From Istiophorus platypterus (taxonomy: Eukaryota; Chordata; Actinopteri; Istiophoriformes; Istiophoridae): 64,000 bases of DNA. How positions within the stretch are numbered: position 1 is the stretch's first letter; every line of letters begins with the position of its first letter. Location of the stretch: NCBI GenBank assembly GCA_016859345.1, contig CM029119.1, positions 8,888,912 through 8,952,911 of the forward strand, read 5' to 3'. Made by a program: the position numbers and the translations under genes. The notes under the pieces were generated by a model. The model searched no databases, was not told the DNA's origin, and saw nothing but the letters and a program-made list of their open reading frames with translations. Shown in pieces: positions 37,001 through 47,373 of the stretch.

Positions 37001-40000
37001 ACATCCAGTATCTAAAACCACAGGTTTCCCATCTACCTTGTCCAGCGCTGAATGTAAGTATCCCCCCTACAAATACATTATGAACGTGTGTGTAAATTTA
37101 CTCATTTTTCAAACAATTCATGAACAATTAAGCCACAATTTCAACAAAGTTTTGGCTTTCAAAATCTTTATATCCATACAGCTATTTGAGTCTCATGTAT
37201 GCGTGTGTTAATTTCCCATCATACATTGATTATTTAGTCCAACATCTCATCAAGGTCACTTCTCGAAAAAATTGAAAGTTCACTTCTTTCTTCCCCCTGT
37301 GATGGATGAACAATGACACAGTAAATGACATAGTGACAGACAGCAGTGCCACAAAGTGACTTTAAGGAGTAGTTCAAAAAAAAGAATCTTCTTTTGTCAG
37401 TTACTTTGAGAGTTTTTCTAATAAATATGTTGAGATAAGTCTTTGTAAAAGTACTGAAAACCCCAGTGAAAATTGGTGCAGTCTTTAGGTGGGAATCAAG
37501 GAGCTTCACACCCTGATACCTGTCTCCATGTCCTTTTTCATACTGACACTAGAAGTTAGCGAGGTAGGAAAAAGTCAAATCGTACACATATGAATTTTAG
37601 CTGATCGGTGAGACGTTTACTGTATATATGAGGTTTCTTGATGACTAGTGGTATAACTTTATCAATGGTACGTCTCCAGGCTTCATGTAGTTTCATGAAA
37701 TTCTTCAAGTGGGGTGCATGGGTGCATGGGTCAGTTTGGTTAATGAGAAATGCACTTTTTATGCTCTGCTGTTTCCAGTGTGTGGCATCACTCCCCTGAA
37801 CAACAGGATAGTTGGAGGTGAAGATGCTCCAGCTGGAAGTTGGCCCTGGCAGGTTAGTCTGCAGAGGTTTGGTGGCCATATTTGTGGTGGTTCCCTCATC
37901 AACAGAGAGTGGGTGATGTCTGCTGCTCACTGCTTCTCCAGGTGGGTAACGACTCTATAATAGAGGATGCATTTCCATGTTTCTGAGTCTTATGTTACGC
38001 GATGCTTTTCCTCTTTAAACCAATGCATATTTGCCATCTGTACTTTAGTACCAGTACGTTTAGATGGCAGCTTTCTCTGGGCCGTCAGAACCTGGAGGGT
38101 AAAAACCCAAATGAAGTGTCCAGATCCGTTGCCAAAATCATTCTGCACCCAGAGTATGACAGCGAGACCAGCGACAACGACATCGCTCTGCTCAGACTCT
38201 CCTCTCCAGTCAAGTTCACAGACTACATCCGACCTGTGTGTCTGGCAGCCAGTGGCAGTGTGTTCAACAACGGTACTGATAGCTGGGTGACTGGCTGGGG
38301 CGCAGTCCAGGAGGGAGGTGAGTCTGCTTGATGCTGACAAATTGTGTGTGTGAGTGTGGTATACAGTGTAGATGTGTGTATGAACTGCGGCTCTTCTTGT
38401 TGGTCTGTCAGTGTCGTTAGCGTTCCCCAAAACTCTACAAGAAGTGGAGGTTCCGGTTCTGGGAAACCGACAGTGTAACTGTCTCAATGGAGTGGGTACA
38501 GTCACAGACAACATGATCTGTGCTGGTGTTCTGGCAGGAGGCAAAGACTCATGTCAGGTGAGCTGCTCCTTTTCATTTGTGGCCCCTCGGTCGATATGTT
38601 TAGGATTTTCTCAAATCCTCAGACCTCTGAAATCCTCTCCTCCATCTCCTCAGGGAGACTCGGGAGGCCCGATGGTGAGCAAACAGGGCTCGGCCTGGGT
38701 CCAGTCTGGAATAGTTAGTTTTGGTTTCGGCTGCGCTCGGCCCGGTCTGCCAGGAGTCTACTCCAGAGTGTCCCGGTACCAGTCCTGGATCAGCTCCCTC
38801 ATCGGCTCTGATAAGCCAGGCTTTGTCCGGTTCGCCTCCAGTGGGCCGGACGCTGACAGCGGCTACACCTGTCCTGGTCTCCCGCCTCCTCTTCTTACTA
38901 CTACTACTACTGGCCCTGCTGCTAGTACTGCCGCACCAGCTCCAACATCACATCCAGTATCTAAAACCACAGGTTTCCCATCTACCTTGTCCAGCGCTGA
39001 ATGTAAGTATCCCCCCTACAAATACATTATGAACGTGTGTGTAAATTTACTCATTTTTCAAACAATTCATGAACAATTAAGCCACAATTTCAACAAAGTT
39101 TTGGCTTTAAAAATCTTTATATCCATACAGCTATTTGAGTCTCATGTATGCGTGTGTTAATTTCCCATCATACATTGATTATTTAGTCCAACATCTCATC
39201 AAGGTCACTTCTCGAAAAAATTGAAAGTTCACTTCTTTCTTCCCCCTGTGATGGATGAACAATGACACAGTAAATGACATAGTGACAGACAGCAGTGCCA
39301 CAAAGTGACTTTAAGGAGTAGTTCAAAAAAAAGAATCTTCTTTTGTCAGTTACTTTGAGAGTTTTTCCAATAAATATGTTGAGGTGAGTCTTTGTAAAAG
39401 AATTGGAAAACCCCAGTGAAAATTGGTGCAGTCTTTAGGTGGGAATCAAGGAGCTTCACACCCTGATACCTGTCTCCATGTCCTTTTTCATACTGACACT
39501 ACAAGTTAGCGAGGTAGGAAAAAGTCAAACCGTACACATATGAATTTTAGCTGATCGGTGAGACGTTTACTGTATATATGAGGTTTCTTGATGACTAGTG
39601 GTATAACTTTATCATTGCTATTTCTCCAGGCTTCATGCAGTTTCATTAAATTCTGCAGGTTTGGTGCATGGGTGCATGGGTCAGTTTGGTTAATGAGAAA
39701 TGCACTTTTTATGCTCTGCTGTTTCCAGTGTGTGGCATCACTCCCCTGAACAACAGGATAGTTGGAGGTGAAGATGCTCCAGCTGGAAGTTGGCCCTGGC
39801 AGGTTAGTCTGCAGAGGTTTGGTGGCCATATTTGTGGTGGTTCCCTCATCAACAGAGAGTGGGTGATGTCTGCTGCTCACTGCTTCTCCAGGTGGGTAAC
39901 GACTCTATAATAGAGGATGCATTTCCATGTTTCTGAGTCTTATGTTACGCGATGCTTTTCCTCTTTAAACCAATGCATATTTGCCATCTGTACTTTAGTA

Positions 40001-43000
40001 CCAGTACCTTTAGATGGCGGCTTTCTCTGGGCCGTCAGAACCTGGAGGGTAAAACCCAAATGAAGTGTCCAGATCCGTTGCCAAAATCATTCTGCACCCA
40101 GAGTATGACAGCGAGACCAGCGACAACGACATCGCTCTGCTCAGACTCTCCTCTCCAGTCAAGTTCACAGACTACATCCGACCTGTGTGTCTGGCAGCCA
40201 GTGGCAGTGTGTTCAACAACGGTACTGATAGCTGGGTGACTGGCTGGGGCGCAGTCCAGGAGGGAGGTGAGTCTGCTTGATGCTGACAAATTGTGTGTGT
40301 GAGTGTGGTATACAGTGTAGATGTGTGTATGAACTGCGGCTCTTCTTGTTGGTCTGTCAGTGTCGTTAGCGTTCCCCAAAACTCTACAAGAAGTGGAGGT
40401 TCCGGTTCTGGGAAACCGACAGTGTAACTGTCTCAATGGAGTGGGTACAGTCACAGACAACATGATCTGTGCTGGTGTTCTGGCAGGAGGCAAAGACTCA
40501 TGTCAGGTGAGCTGCTCCTTTTCATTTGTGGCCCCTCGGTCGATATGTTTAGGATTTTCTCAAATCCTCAGACCTCTGAAATCCTCTCCTCCATCTCCTC
40601 AGGGAGACTCGGGAGGCCCGATGGTGAGCAAACAGGGCTCGGCCTGGGTCCAGTCTGGAATAGTTAGTTTTGGTTTCGGCTGCGCTCGGCCCGGTCTGCC
40701 AGGAGTCTACTCCAGAGTGTCCCGGTACCAGTCCTGGATCAGCTCCCTCATCGGCTCTGATAAGCCAGGCTTTGTCCGGTTCGCCTCCAGTGGGCCGGAC
40801 GCTGACAGCGGCTACACCTGTCCTGGTCTCCCGCCTCCTCTTCTTACTACTACTACTACTGGCCCTGCTGCTAGTACTGCCGCACCAGCTCCAACATCAC
40901 ATCCAGTATCTAAAACCACAGGTTTCCCATCTACCTTGTCCAGCGCTGAATGTAAGTATCCCCCCTACAAATACATTATGAACGTGTGTGTAAATTTACT
41001 CATTATTCATACAATTCATGAACGATTGAACCACTTTTCAGCAAAGTTGTGAATTTTAAAATCTTTATATCCATACAGCTATTTGAGTCTCATGTATGCG
41101 TGTGTTAATTTCCCATCATACATTGATTATTTAGTCCAACATCTCATCAAGGTCACTTCTCGAAAAAATTGAAAGTTCACTTCTTTCTTCCCCCTGTGAT
41201 GGATGAACAATGACACAGTAAATGACATAGTGACAGACAGCAGTGCCACAAAGTGACTTTAAGGAGTAGTTCAAAAAAAAGAATCTTCTTTTGTCAGTTA
41301 CTTTGAGAGTTTTTCTAATAAATATGTTGAGATAAGTCTTTGTAAAAGTACTGAAAACCCCAGTGAAAATTGGTGCAGTCTTTAGGTGGGAATCAAGGAG
41401 CTTCACACCCTGATACCTGTCTCCATGTCCTTTTTCATACTGACACTAGAAGTTAGCGAGGTAGGAAAAAGTCAAACCGTACACATATGAATTTTAGCTG
41501 ATCGGTGAGACGTTTACTGTATATATGAGGTTTCTTGATGACTAGTGGTATAACTTTATCAATGGTACGTCTCCAGGCTTCATGTAGTTTCATGAAATTC
41601 TTCAAGTGGGGTGCATGGGTGCATGGGTCAGTTTGGTTAATGAGAAATGCACTTTTTATGCTCTGCTGTTTCCAGTGTGTGGCATCACTCCCCTGAACAA
41701 CAGGATAGTTGGAGGTGAAGATGCTCCAGCTGGAAGTTGGCCCTGGCAGGTTAGTCTGCAGAGGTTTGGTGGCCATATTTGTGGTGGTTCCCTCATCAAC
41801 AGAGAGTGGGTGATGTCTGCTGCTCACTGCTTCTCCAGGTGGGTAACGACTCTATAATAGAGGATGCATTTCCATGTTTCTGAGTCTTATGTTACGCGAT
41901 GCTTTTCCTCTTTAAACCAATGCATATTTGCCATCTGTACTTTAGTACCAGTACCTTTAGATGGCGGCTTTCTGGGCCGTCAGAACCTGGAGGGTAAAAC
42001 CCAAATGAAGTGTCCAGATCCGTTGCCAAAATCATTCTGCACCCAGAGTATGACAGCGAGACCAGCGACAACGACATCGCTCTGCTCAGACTCTCCTCTC
42101 CAGTCAAGTTCACAGACTACATCCGACCTGTGTGTCTGGCAGCCAGTGGCAGTGTGTTCAACAACGGTACTGATAGCTGGGTGACTGGCTGGGGCGCAGT
42201 CCAGGAGGGAGGTGAGTCTGCTTGATGCTGACAAATTGTGTGTGTGAGTGTGGTATACAGTGTAGATGTGTGTATGAACTGCGGCTCTTCTTGTTGGTCT
42301 GTCAGTGTCGTTAGCGTTCCCAAAACTCTACAAGAAGTGGAGGTTCGGTTCTGGGAAACCGACAGTGTAACTGTCTCAATGGAGTGGGTACAGTCACAGA
42401 CAACATGATCTGTGCTGGTGTTCTGGCAGGAGGCAAAGACTCATGTCAGGTGAGCTGCTCCTTTTCATTTGTGGCCCTCGGTCGATATGTTTAGGATTTT
42501 CTCAAATCCTCAGACCTCTGAAATCCTCTCCTCCATCTCCTCAGGGAGACTCGGGAGGCCCGATGGTGAGCAAACAGGGCTCGGCCTGGGTCCAGTCTGG
42601 AATAGTTAGTTTTGGTTTGGCGCTCGGCCCGGTCTGCCAGGAGTCTACTCCAGAGTGTCCCGGTACCAGTCCTGGATCAGCTCCCTCATCGGCTCTGATA
42701 AGCCAGGCTTTGTCCGGTTCGCCTCCAGTGGGCCGGACGCTGACAGCGGCTACACCTGTCCTGGTCTCCCGCCTCCTCTTCTTACTACTACTACTACTGG
42801 CCCTGCTGCTAGTACTGCCGCACCAGCTCCAACATCACATCCAGTATCTAAAACCACAGGTTTCCCATCTACCTTGTCCAGCGCTGAATGTAAGTATCCC
42901 CCCTACAAATACATTATGAACGTGTGTGTAAATTTACTCATTTTTCAAACAATTCATGAACAATTAAGCCACAATTTCAACAAAGTTTTGGCTTTAAAAA

Positions 43001-46000
43001 TCTTTATATCCATACAGCTATTTGAGTCTCATGTATGCGTGTGTTAATTTCCCATCATACATTGATTATTTAGTCCAACATCTCATCAAGGTCACTTCTC
43101 GAAAAAAATGAAAGTTCACTTCTCTCTTCCCCCTGTGATGGATGAACAATGACACAGTAAATGACATAGTGACAGACAGCAGTGCCACAAAGTGACTTTA
43201 AGGAGTAGTTCAAAAAAAACAACCTTTTTTTGTCAGTTACTTTGAGAGTTTTTCTAATAAATATGTTGAGATGAGTCTTTGTAAAAGAATTGGAAAACCC
43301 TAGTGAAAATTGGTTCAGTCTTTAGGTGGGAATCAAGGAGCTTCACACCCTGATACCTGTCTCCATGTCCTTTTTCATACTGACACTACAAGTTAGCGAG
43401 GTAGGAAAAAGTCAAACCGTACACATATGAATTTTAGCTGATCGGTGAGACGTTTACTGTATATATGAGGTTTCTTGATGACTAGTGGTATAACTTTATC
43501 AATGGTACGTCTCCAGGCTTCATGTAGTTTCATGAAATTCTTCAAGTGGGGTGCATGGGTGCATGGGTCAGTTTGGTTAATGAGAAATGCACTTTTTATG
43601 CTCTGCTGTTTCCAGTGTGTGGCATCACTCCCCTGAACAACAGGATAGTTGGAGGTGAAGATGCTCCAGCTGGAAGTTGGCCCTGGCAGGTTAGTCTGCA
43701 GAGGTTTGGTGGCCATATTTGTGGTGGTTCCCTCATCAACAGAGAGTGGGTGATGTCTGCTGCTCACTGCTTCTCCAGGTGGGTAACGACTCTATAATAG
43801 AGGATGCATTTCCATGTTTCTGAGTCTTATGTTACGCGATGCTTTTCCTCTTTAAACCAATGCATATTTGCCATCTGTACTTTAGTACCAGTACCTTTAG
43901 ATGGCGGCTTTCTCTGGGCCGTCAGAACCTGGAGGGTAAAAACCCAAATGAAGTGTCCAGATCCGTTGCCAAAATCATTCTGCACCCAGAGTATGACAGC
44001 GAGACCAGCGACAACGACATCGCTCTGCTCAGACTCTCCTCTCCAGTCAAGTTCACAGACTACATCCGACCTGTGTGTCTGGCAGCCAGTGGCAGTGTGT
44101 TCAACAACGGTACTGATAGCTGGGTGACTGGCTGGGGCGCAGTCCAGGAGGGAGGTGAGTCTGCTTGATGCTGACAAATTGTGTGTGTGAGTGTGGTATA
44201 CAGTGTAGATGTGTGTATGAACTGCGGCTCTTCTTGTTGGTCTGTCAGTGTCGTTAGCGTTCCCCAAAACTCTACAAGAAGTGGAGGTTCCGGTTCTGGG
44301 AAACCGACAGTGTAACTGTCTCAATGGAGTGGGTACAGTCACAGACAACATGATCTGTGCTGGTGTTCTGGCAGGAGGCAAAGACTCATGTCAGGTGAGC
44401 TGCTCCTTTTCATTTGTGGCCCCTCGGTCGATATGTTTAGGATTTTCTCAAATCCTCAGACCTCTGAAATCCTCTCCTCCATCTCCTCAGGGAGACTCGG
44501 GAGGCCCGATGGTGAGCAAACAGGGCTCGGCCTGGGTCCAGTCTGGAATAGTTAGTTTTGGTTTCGGCTGCGCTCGGCCCGGTCTGCCAGGAGTCTACTC
44601 CAGAGTGTCCCGGTACCAGTCCTGGATCAGCTCCCTCATCGGCTCTGATAAGCCAGGCTTTGTCCGGTTCGCCTCCAGTGGGCCGGACGCTGACAGCGGC
44701 TACACCTGTCCTGGTCTCCCGCCTCCTCTTCTTACTACTACTACTACTGGCCCTGCTGCTAGTACTACTACCAAAATTTTAAACAGTTCTTCCAGTGCGT
44801 GCCTTTCAAAAAATCAATCAGATTAAATTTTTAGACTTTTAAAAATTAGATGATTTTTTCCCTCTATCTTTACTTTATTTTAACTTCTCTTAATTTATCC
44901 AATTCTCCTATTAAGGACCAGTGTGTGGCAAAGCTCCCATGAATAGCCTTGCTGTAGGTGACAGTAGTGTTTTGCTGGGAGGAATGTGGCCCTGGATGGT
45001 GAGTCTCCACAAAAATGGAGTCTTCACTTGTGGAGGATCCCTCATCAGTGATAAGTTTGTCCTCACTTCAGACCAGTGCTTCTCTACGTAAGAATAGCAG
45101 TCATGTGTATTAAATACTTTTTGAAAATATTAAGAAGTAGATGTGTATTTCTAAGGATGCCTTTTATCCTCCTCACAGCCCTAATCAAAATGCCAGTGAG
45201 TGGAGTGTGTTTCTGGGCCAGCGACATGTGAATGGTCATGAACAGTTTGAGATGTCTCTGGCTGTTGTGAATATTACAGTGAGCAAAATGACAGGCTCCA
45301 ATATTGCTCTGCTGCAACTGGCTAAACCAGTCATCTACGGAGATTACATCCAGCCCGTGTGTGTGGACATTAGCAATGACAGATCCTTCCCCATTGGTAG
45401 TCAGTGTTGGCTGGCCGGCTGGGGGCAGGGCAGTAAGAGCAGAGGTAAGGGTTTATCAAGTATTTCTTTCAGGTTTTACTAAAATAAAAAGTGTAATTTC
45501 AGTGGATCTTTGATAGTTACTTCACGGTGTACAAAGCTTAGACAGATTTTTCTCAAAACTGTTCATGTGAGTGAATGGGATTTTTCTAGGTGCTGAGAAA
45601 GGTGGCTCAGGTCTTCGAGACCTTGAAACTGAAGTTGTGAGTTGTGGGAGCGTTTCGGATTTAAACAACATTTGCACTCATGCCACGGACCTCAGACAGG
45701 TAAAAAAAAAATTCCACTCTGAGTTTCTAAAATCATTTTGCCTTTTCAGCGGGGCAGCTGTTTTCAGATTGGGGGCTCCAGGACCTCACAGATGATGGAT
45801 CCTCTTTTATTATTCACAGGGGGATGAGGGTGGCCCTCTGCTGTGCAAGTCAGATTCGTTTTGGTTCCAGGTGGCTGTCATAAGGATGAGTAAAAGTAAA
45901 TCAGACCGTGCAGATGTCCAGGTCTTTGCCAAAGCTTCAAGATTTGGGTCATTCTTAAAGGAAACAGTTGGCGACATGCCATCTCCTGAAGCAGCTGCAA

Positions 46001-46122
46001 CAGGAGACAGCGACCTGCCGTCCCCTGCACCTGCAATAGGAAAAGCCCCTGGTTTCACAGTTTCCTTATTCTTCACTTTTGCTGTCCCCATTACCTCAAT
46101 GTCCCTGTTGTCATGGTGTTAG
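28026..46122 (+). CDS. Polyserase-like giant serine protease: eight trypsin units plus one dead domain
   Basis: Signal-peptide exon 28026-28080 (MALKNWVWVLTLVNLLSAG) and a 21-base exon 29667-29687 lead into nine four-exon protease units. Each unit enters and leaves in phase 1. Consensus units are 927 or 930 coding bases (309 or 310 codons), so units can be chained without breaking frame. Each active-type unit has an NRIVGG cleavage site, AAHC, DNDIALL, KDSCQ|GDSGGP (Asp189, trypsin-like) and a Thr/Pro-rich linker. It has no stop and no new signal peptide. Unit 9 ends in a hydrophobic tail suited to a GPI anchor. The total would be about 2,780 codons. Human PRSS36 (polyserase-2), also next to PRSS8 and the ITGAM cluster, is a three-domain relative by architecture and position. 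Units 1, 3, 4, 6 and 7 carry frameshifts as read, so the full protein depends on whether those are real. The alternative is a cluster of partial gene copies, which I consider less likely because no unit has its own start. Confidence 0.65.
29904..31205 (+). CDS. Protease unit 1, frameshifted at GDSGG and rearranged in its last exon
   Basis: Exons 29904-30066, 30174-30442, 30539-30684 and 30781-31205. It differs from the other units: CGTAPLSSR before IVGG and VLSAAHC instead of VMSAAHC. One C is missing in GGCCCG just after the Ser195 codon, so the frame stops four codons later (GDSGGRW then stop). The last exon is 425 bases rather than 349 because a segment around 30915-31060 is partly duplicated and diverged. 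A TCTTCGCAG (AG at 31041-31042) could be a splice acceptor, so this exon may be two exons. Confidence 0.7.
31932..33157 (+). CDS. Protease unit 2, intact
   Basis: Exons 31932-32094, 32202-32470, 32565-32710 and 32806-33157, totalling 930 bases with no stop. All three triad residues, Asp189 and the activation site are present. Its linker has six Thr codons (ACT) where most units have five. Confidence 0.85.
33884..35105 (+). CDS. Protease unit 3, frameshifted
   Basis: Exons 33884-34046, 34154-34422, 34517-34663 and 34760-35105. Compared with unit 2, exon C has an extra G in a G run (CTGGGGAAACC) and runs into a stop. Exon D lacks GG in the Ser195 codon region (GACTCGAGGCCC) and one C in GCTCGGCCGG. 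All three lie in or next to G/C runs. Confidence 0.75.
35832..37053 (+). CDS. Protease unit 4, frameshifted near its C-terminus
   Basis: Exons 35832-35994, 36102-36370, 36465-36610 and 36707-37053. The triad is intact. Two bases are missing in GGCTGCGCCGCCCGG after GFGC, shifting the rest of the domain and the linker. One linker Thr codon reads AGT (Ser). Confidence 0.75.
37779..39002 (+). CDS. Protease unit 5, intact
   Basis: Exons 37779-37941, 38049-38317, 38412-38557 and 38654-39002, totalling 927 bases with no stop. Useful as the reference unit: activation site NNRIVGG, AAHC, DNDIALL, GDSGGP and a linker with five Thr codons, ending GAA T| so that the next unit continues with TTG TGT (Leu-Cys). 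Confidence 0.85.
39729..40951 (+). CDS. Protease unit 6, one-base deletion in exon B
   Basis: Exons 39729-39891, 39999-40266, 40361-40506 and 40603-40951. The only break is one A missing from a run of five (GGTAAAACCC), before Asp102. Exons C and D are intact. Confidence 0.8.
41676..42889 (+). CDS. Protease unit 7, several frameshifts
   Basis: Exons 41676-41838, 41946-42211, 42306-42449 and 42545-42889. Against unit 5 it lacks CT in GGCTTTCTCTGG, one A in the same A run as unit 6, one C in each of two places in exon C (GTTCCCAAA and GGTTCGG), and four bases near GGTTTGGCGC in exon D. This is the most damaged unit. Confidence 0.75.
43616..44794 (+). CDS. Protease unit 8, intact, with a different linker end
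   Basis: Exons 43616-43778, 43886-44154, 44249-44394 and 44491-44794. The triad is intact. The linker matches the other units up to GPAAST and then diverges to TTKILNSSS. A donor A|GTGCGT (GT at 44795) leaves phase 1 and joins unit 9 as ATG TGT (Met-Cys). This marks the right end of the recent amplification. Confidence 0.8.
44922..46122 (+). CDS. Unit 9: catalytically dead protease domain with hydrophobic C-terminus
   Basis: Exons 44922-45087, 45179-45444, 45590-45699 and 45820-46122, all in phase, with stop at 46120-46122. It is clearly homologous (WPWMVSL, CGGSLIS, NIALLQL, AGWG, GGPLLC) but divergent in sequence. AAHC is replaced by SDQC (His57 to Gln), DNDIALL by GSNIALL (Asp102 to Asn) and GDSGG by GDEGG (Ser195 to Glu). 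The RIVGG activation site is gone. The tail ends in a hydrophobic stretch (GFTVSLFFTFAVPITS), so GPI anchoring is likely. An inactive final domain also occurs in known polyserase-2. A possible polyA signal AATAAA lies at 46506. Confidence 0.8.
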
Positions 46123-47373
46123 GTCTGTTTTTGGGGATGGCTTTAGTAGTTCATTATTGCACTTAAAAGTCAAGCTAAGTGCTAGCTATGACCATTCTGT
46201 AGAAGCCCTCCTTTATATTCTGTACTGTAAAAGCACTTACAATATACTCATGTCAAACTGAAGAGAATGTATCATGAGACACTTCGAAATAATTTATTTT
46301 TATAAAAACAGAAAGTATTTTACTGTAATATGAGGAACTTCTACGAACAAATTGTTCAGTGTAATGTCTTTTTCAAAGTGTATGTCACTTAATTCAGTTA
46401 ACCAGAGGAGTTGTTATAATATTTGTTCTCCATTCCAACATAATGTAATTTTTTTCTTTCAGGTGTGTGTCAAGACAATTGAAATGTAATAATAATCACA
46501 TGCATAATAAATACTGACAAAGCAGAAGTTTTCTATGTAAATTCAGCATACTTACCCACTTACTTACTTACTTAAAGCATACTTAGATTAGTAATAAATA
46601 TTTGATGAATTTATTCCTCAAAAACAAGCCATTCGGACAACAATAGTCCTATCAAATATAATTATTTTTTGCAAGTAGCAAGAATTGCAAGAATTATATG
46701 ATTAAAAACCAGACTTGTGCTGATCATACTGTACTTTACCTTGTCTAAAACAATATGTACAAATAAAAACATAGGAATATTCCGTGCAGACAAACAATAA
46801 GCTGTTTAGTTAATAAATTTCATTTTGTATAGACCCTGCCGCATCAAAGCAAACATCTGGATCACTTCGGCTGTTTGAAATTGTTCCCCATGTAATATAC
46901 AATGTACATTTACCCTCCATCCTTTTATTTGAGAGCTTTGAACTCCTGTCACTGGGTGCATGTGTGAGATGTGAGCAGTTCATATGCTGATTGATTTTCC
47001 TGCTCAGAGTGTTTACATCTGAAAAAATTTAGGGGCCTGAAGAGATAAACCTTTACAGTATTCAATGCTTTTACTTACTAAGATGGAAATCATCTTCTTG
47101 ACTCTTTCTATTCACTTTATGACACACCTTGTGGTGGTCCTGGCCCCCACTTTCGGAACCTCTATTAAAGAAAACAGTGGATGAGTGTGTGAGGGAATGA
47201 TTTCAGACACAGCCTACAGTCTTTTTTACTTGAATGAATCGAAAGTGAAATAATGGCAAATGTGAACAGCGACAGTGTGGCCACTGTAAATGTTTGCGGT
47301 TTTCCTGTTTCATGGTTTTTTGAAGTCAGCCCAGCCGGTGTCAGTTGGATATAAACTGATTTTATGTTGGTTT
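46123..47373. other. Convergent 3' region between the polyserase-like gene and the integrin
   Basis: No coding sequence. It contains AATAAA at 46506-46511 (plus) and a minus-strand AATAAA (TTTATT at 46924-46929) that may end the integrin transcript. A short CTTA repeat lies near 46553-46574. Confidence 0.5.

Larger units (their letters stand above)
29880..44800 (+). repeat. Tandem array of eight ~1.95-kb protease units
   Basis: Exon A of successive copies begins at 29904, 31932, 33884, 35832, 37779, 39729, 41676 and 43616. The spacing is 1940-1952 bases, except for 2028 after copy 1. Introns, including the ~775-base intron between units, are as alike as the exons, with only scattered single-base differences visible by eye. 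This points to recent duplication or gene conversion. Variants in the inter-unit intron alternate between copies, giving a dimeric (~3.9-kb) pattern. Confidence 0.95.

Noticed and set aside
31709..43767. A 124-residue antisense open frame repeated in seven inter-unit spacers
   Set aside because: It overlaps exon A of each unit on the opposite strand and recurs only because the DNA is nearly identical. It has no family similarity that I recognise and no start context of note.
29904..44794. Eight separate single-domain trypsin genes
   Set aside because: Only the first unit has a signal-peptide exon and TATA box. The others have no start, stop or promoter, and every unit boundary is in matching splice phase. 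Not fully excluded without transcripts.
29880..44800. CRISPR-like or satellite array
   Set aside because: The unit is 1.95 kb and contains spliced protease exons, so it is a gene-domain amplification.
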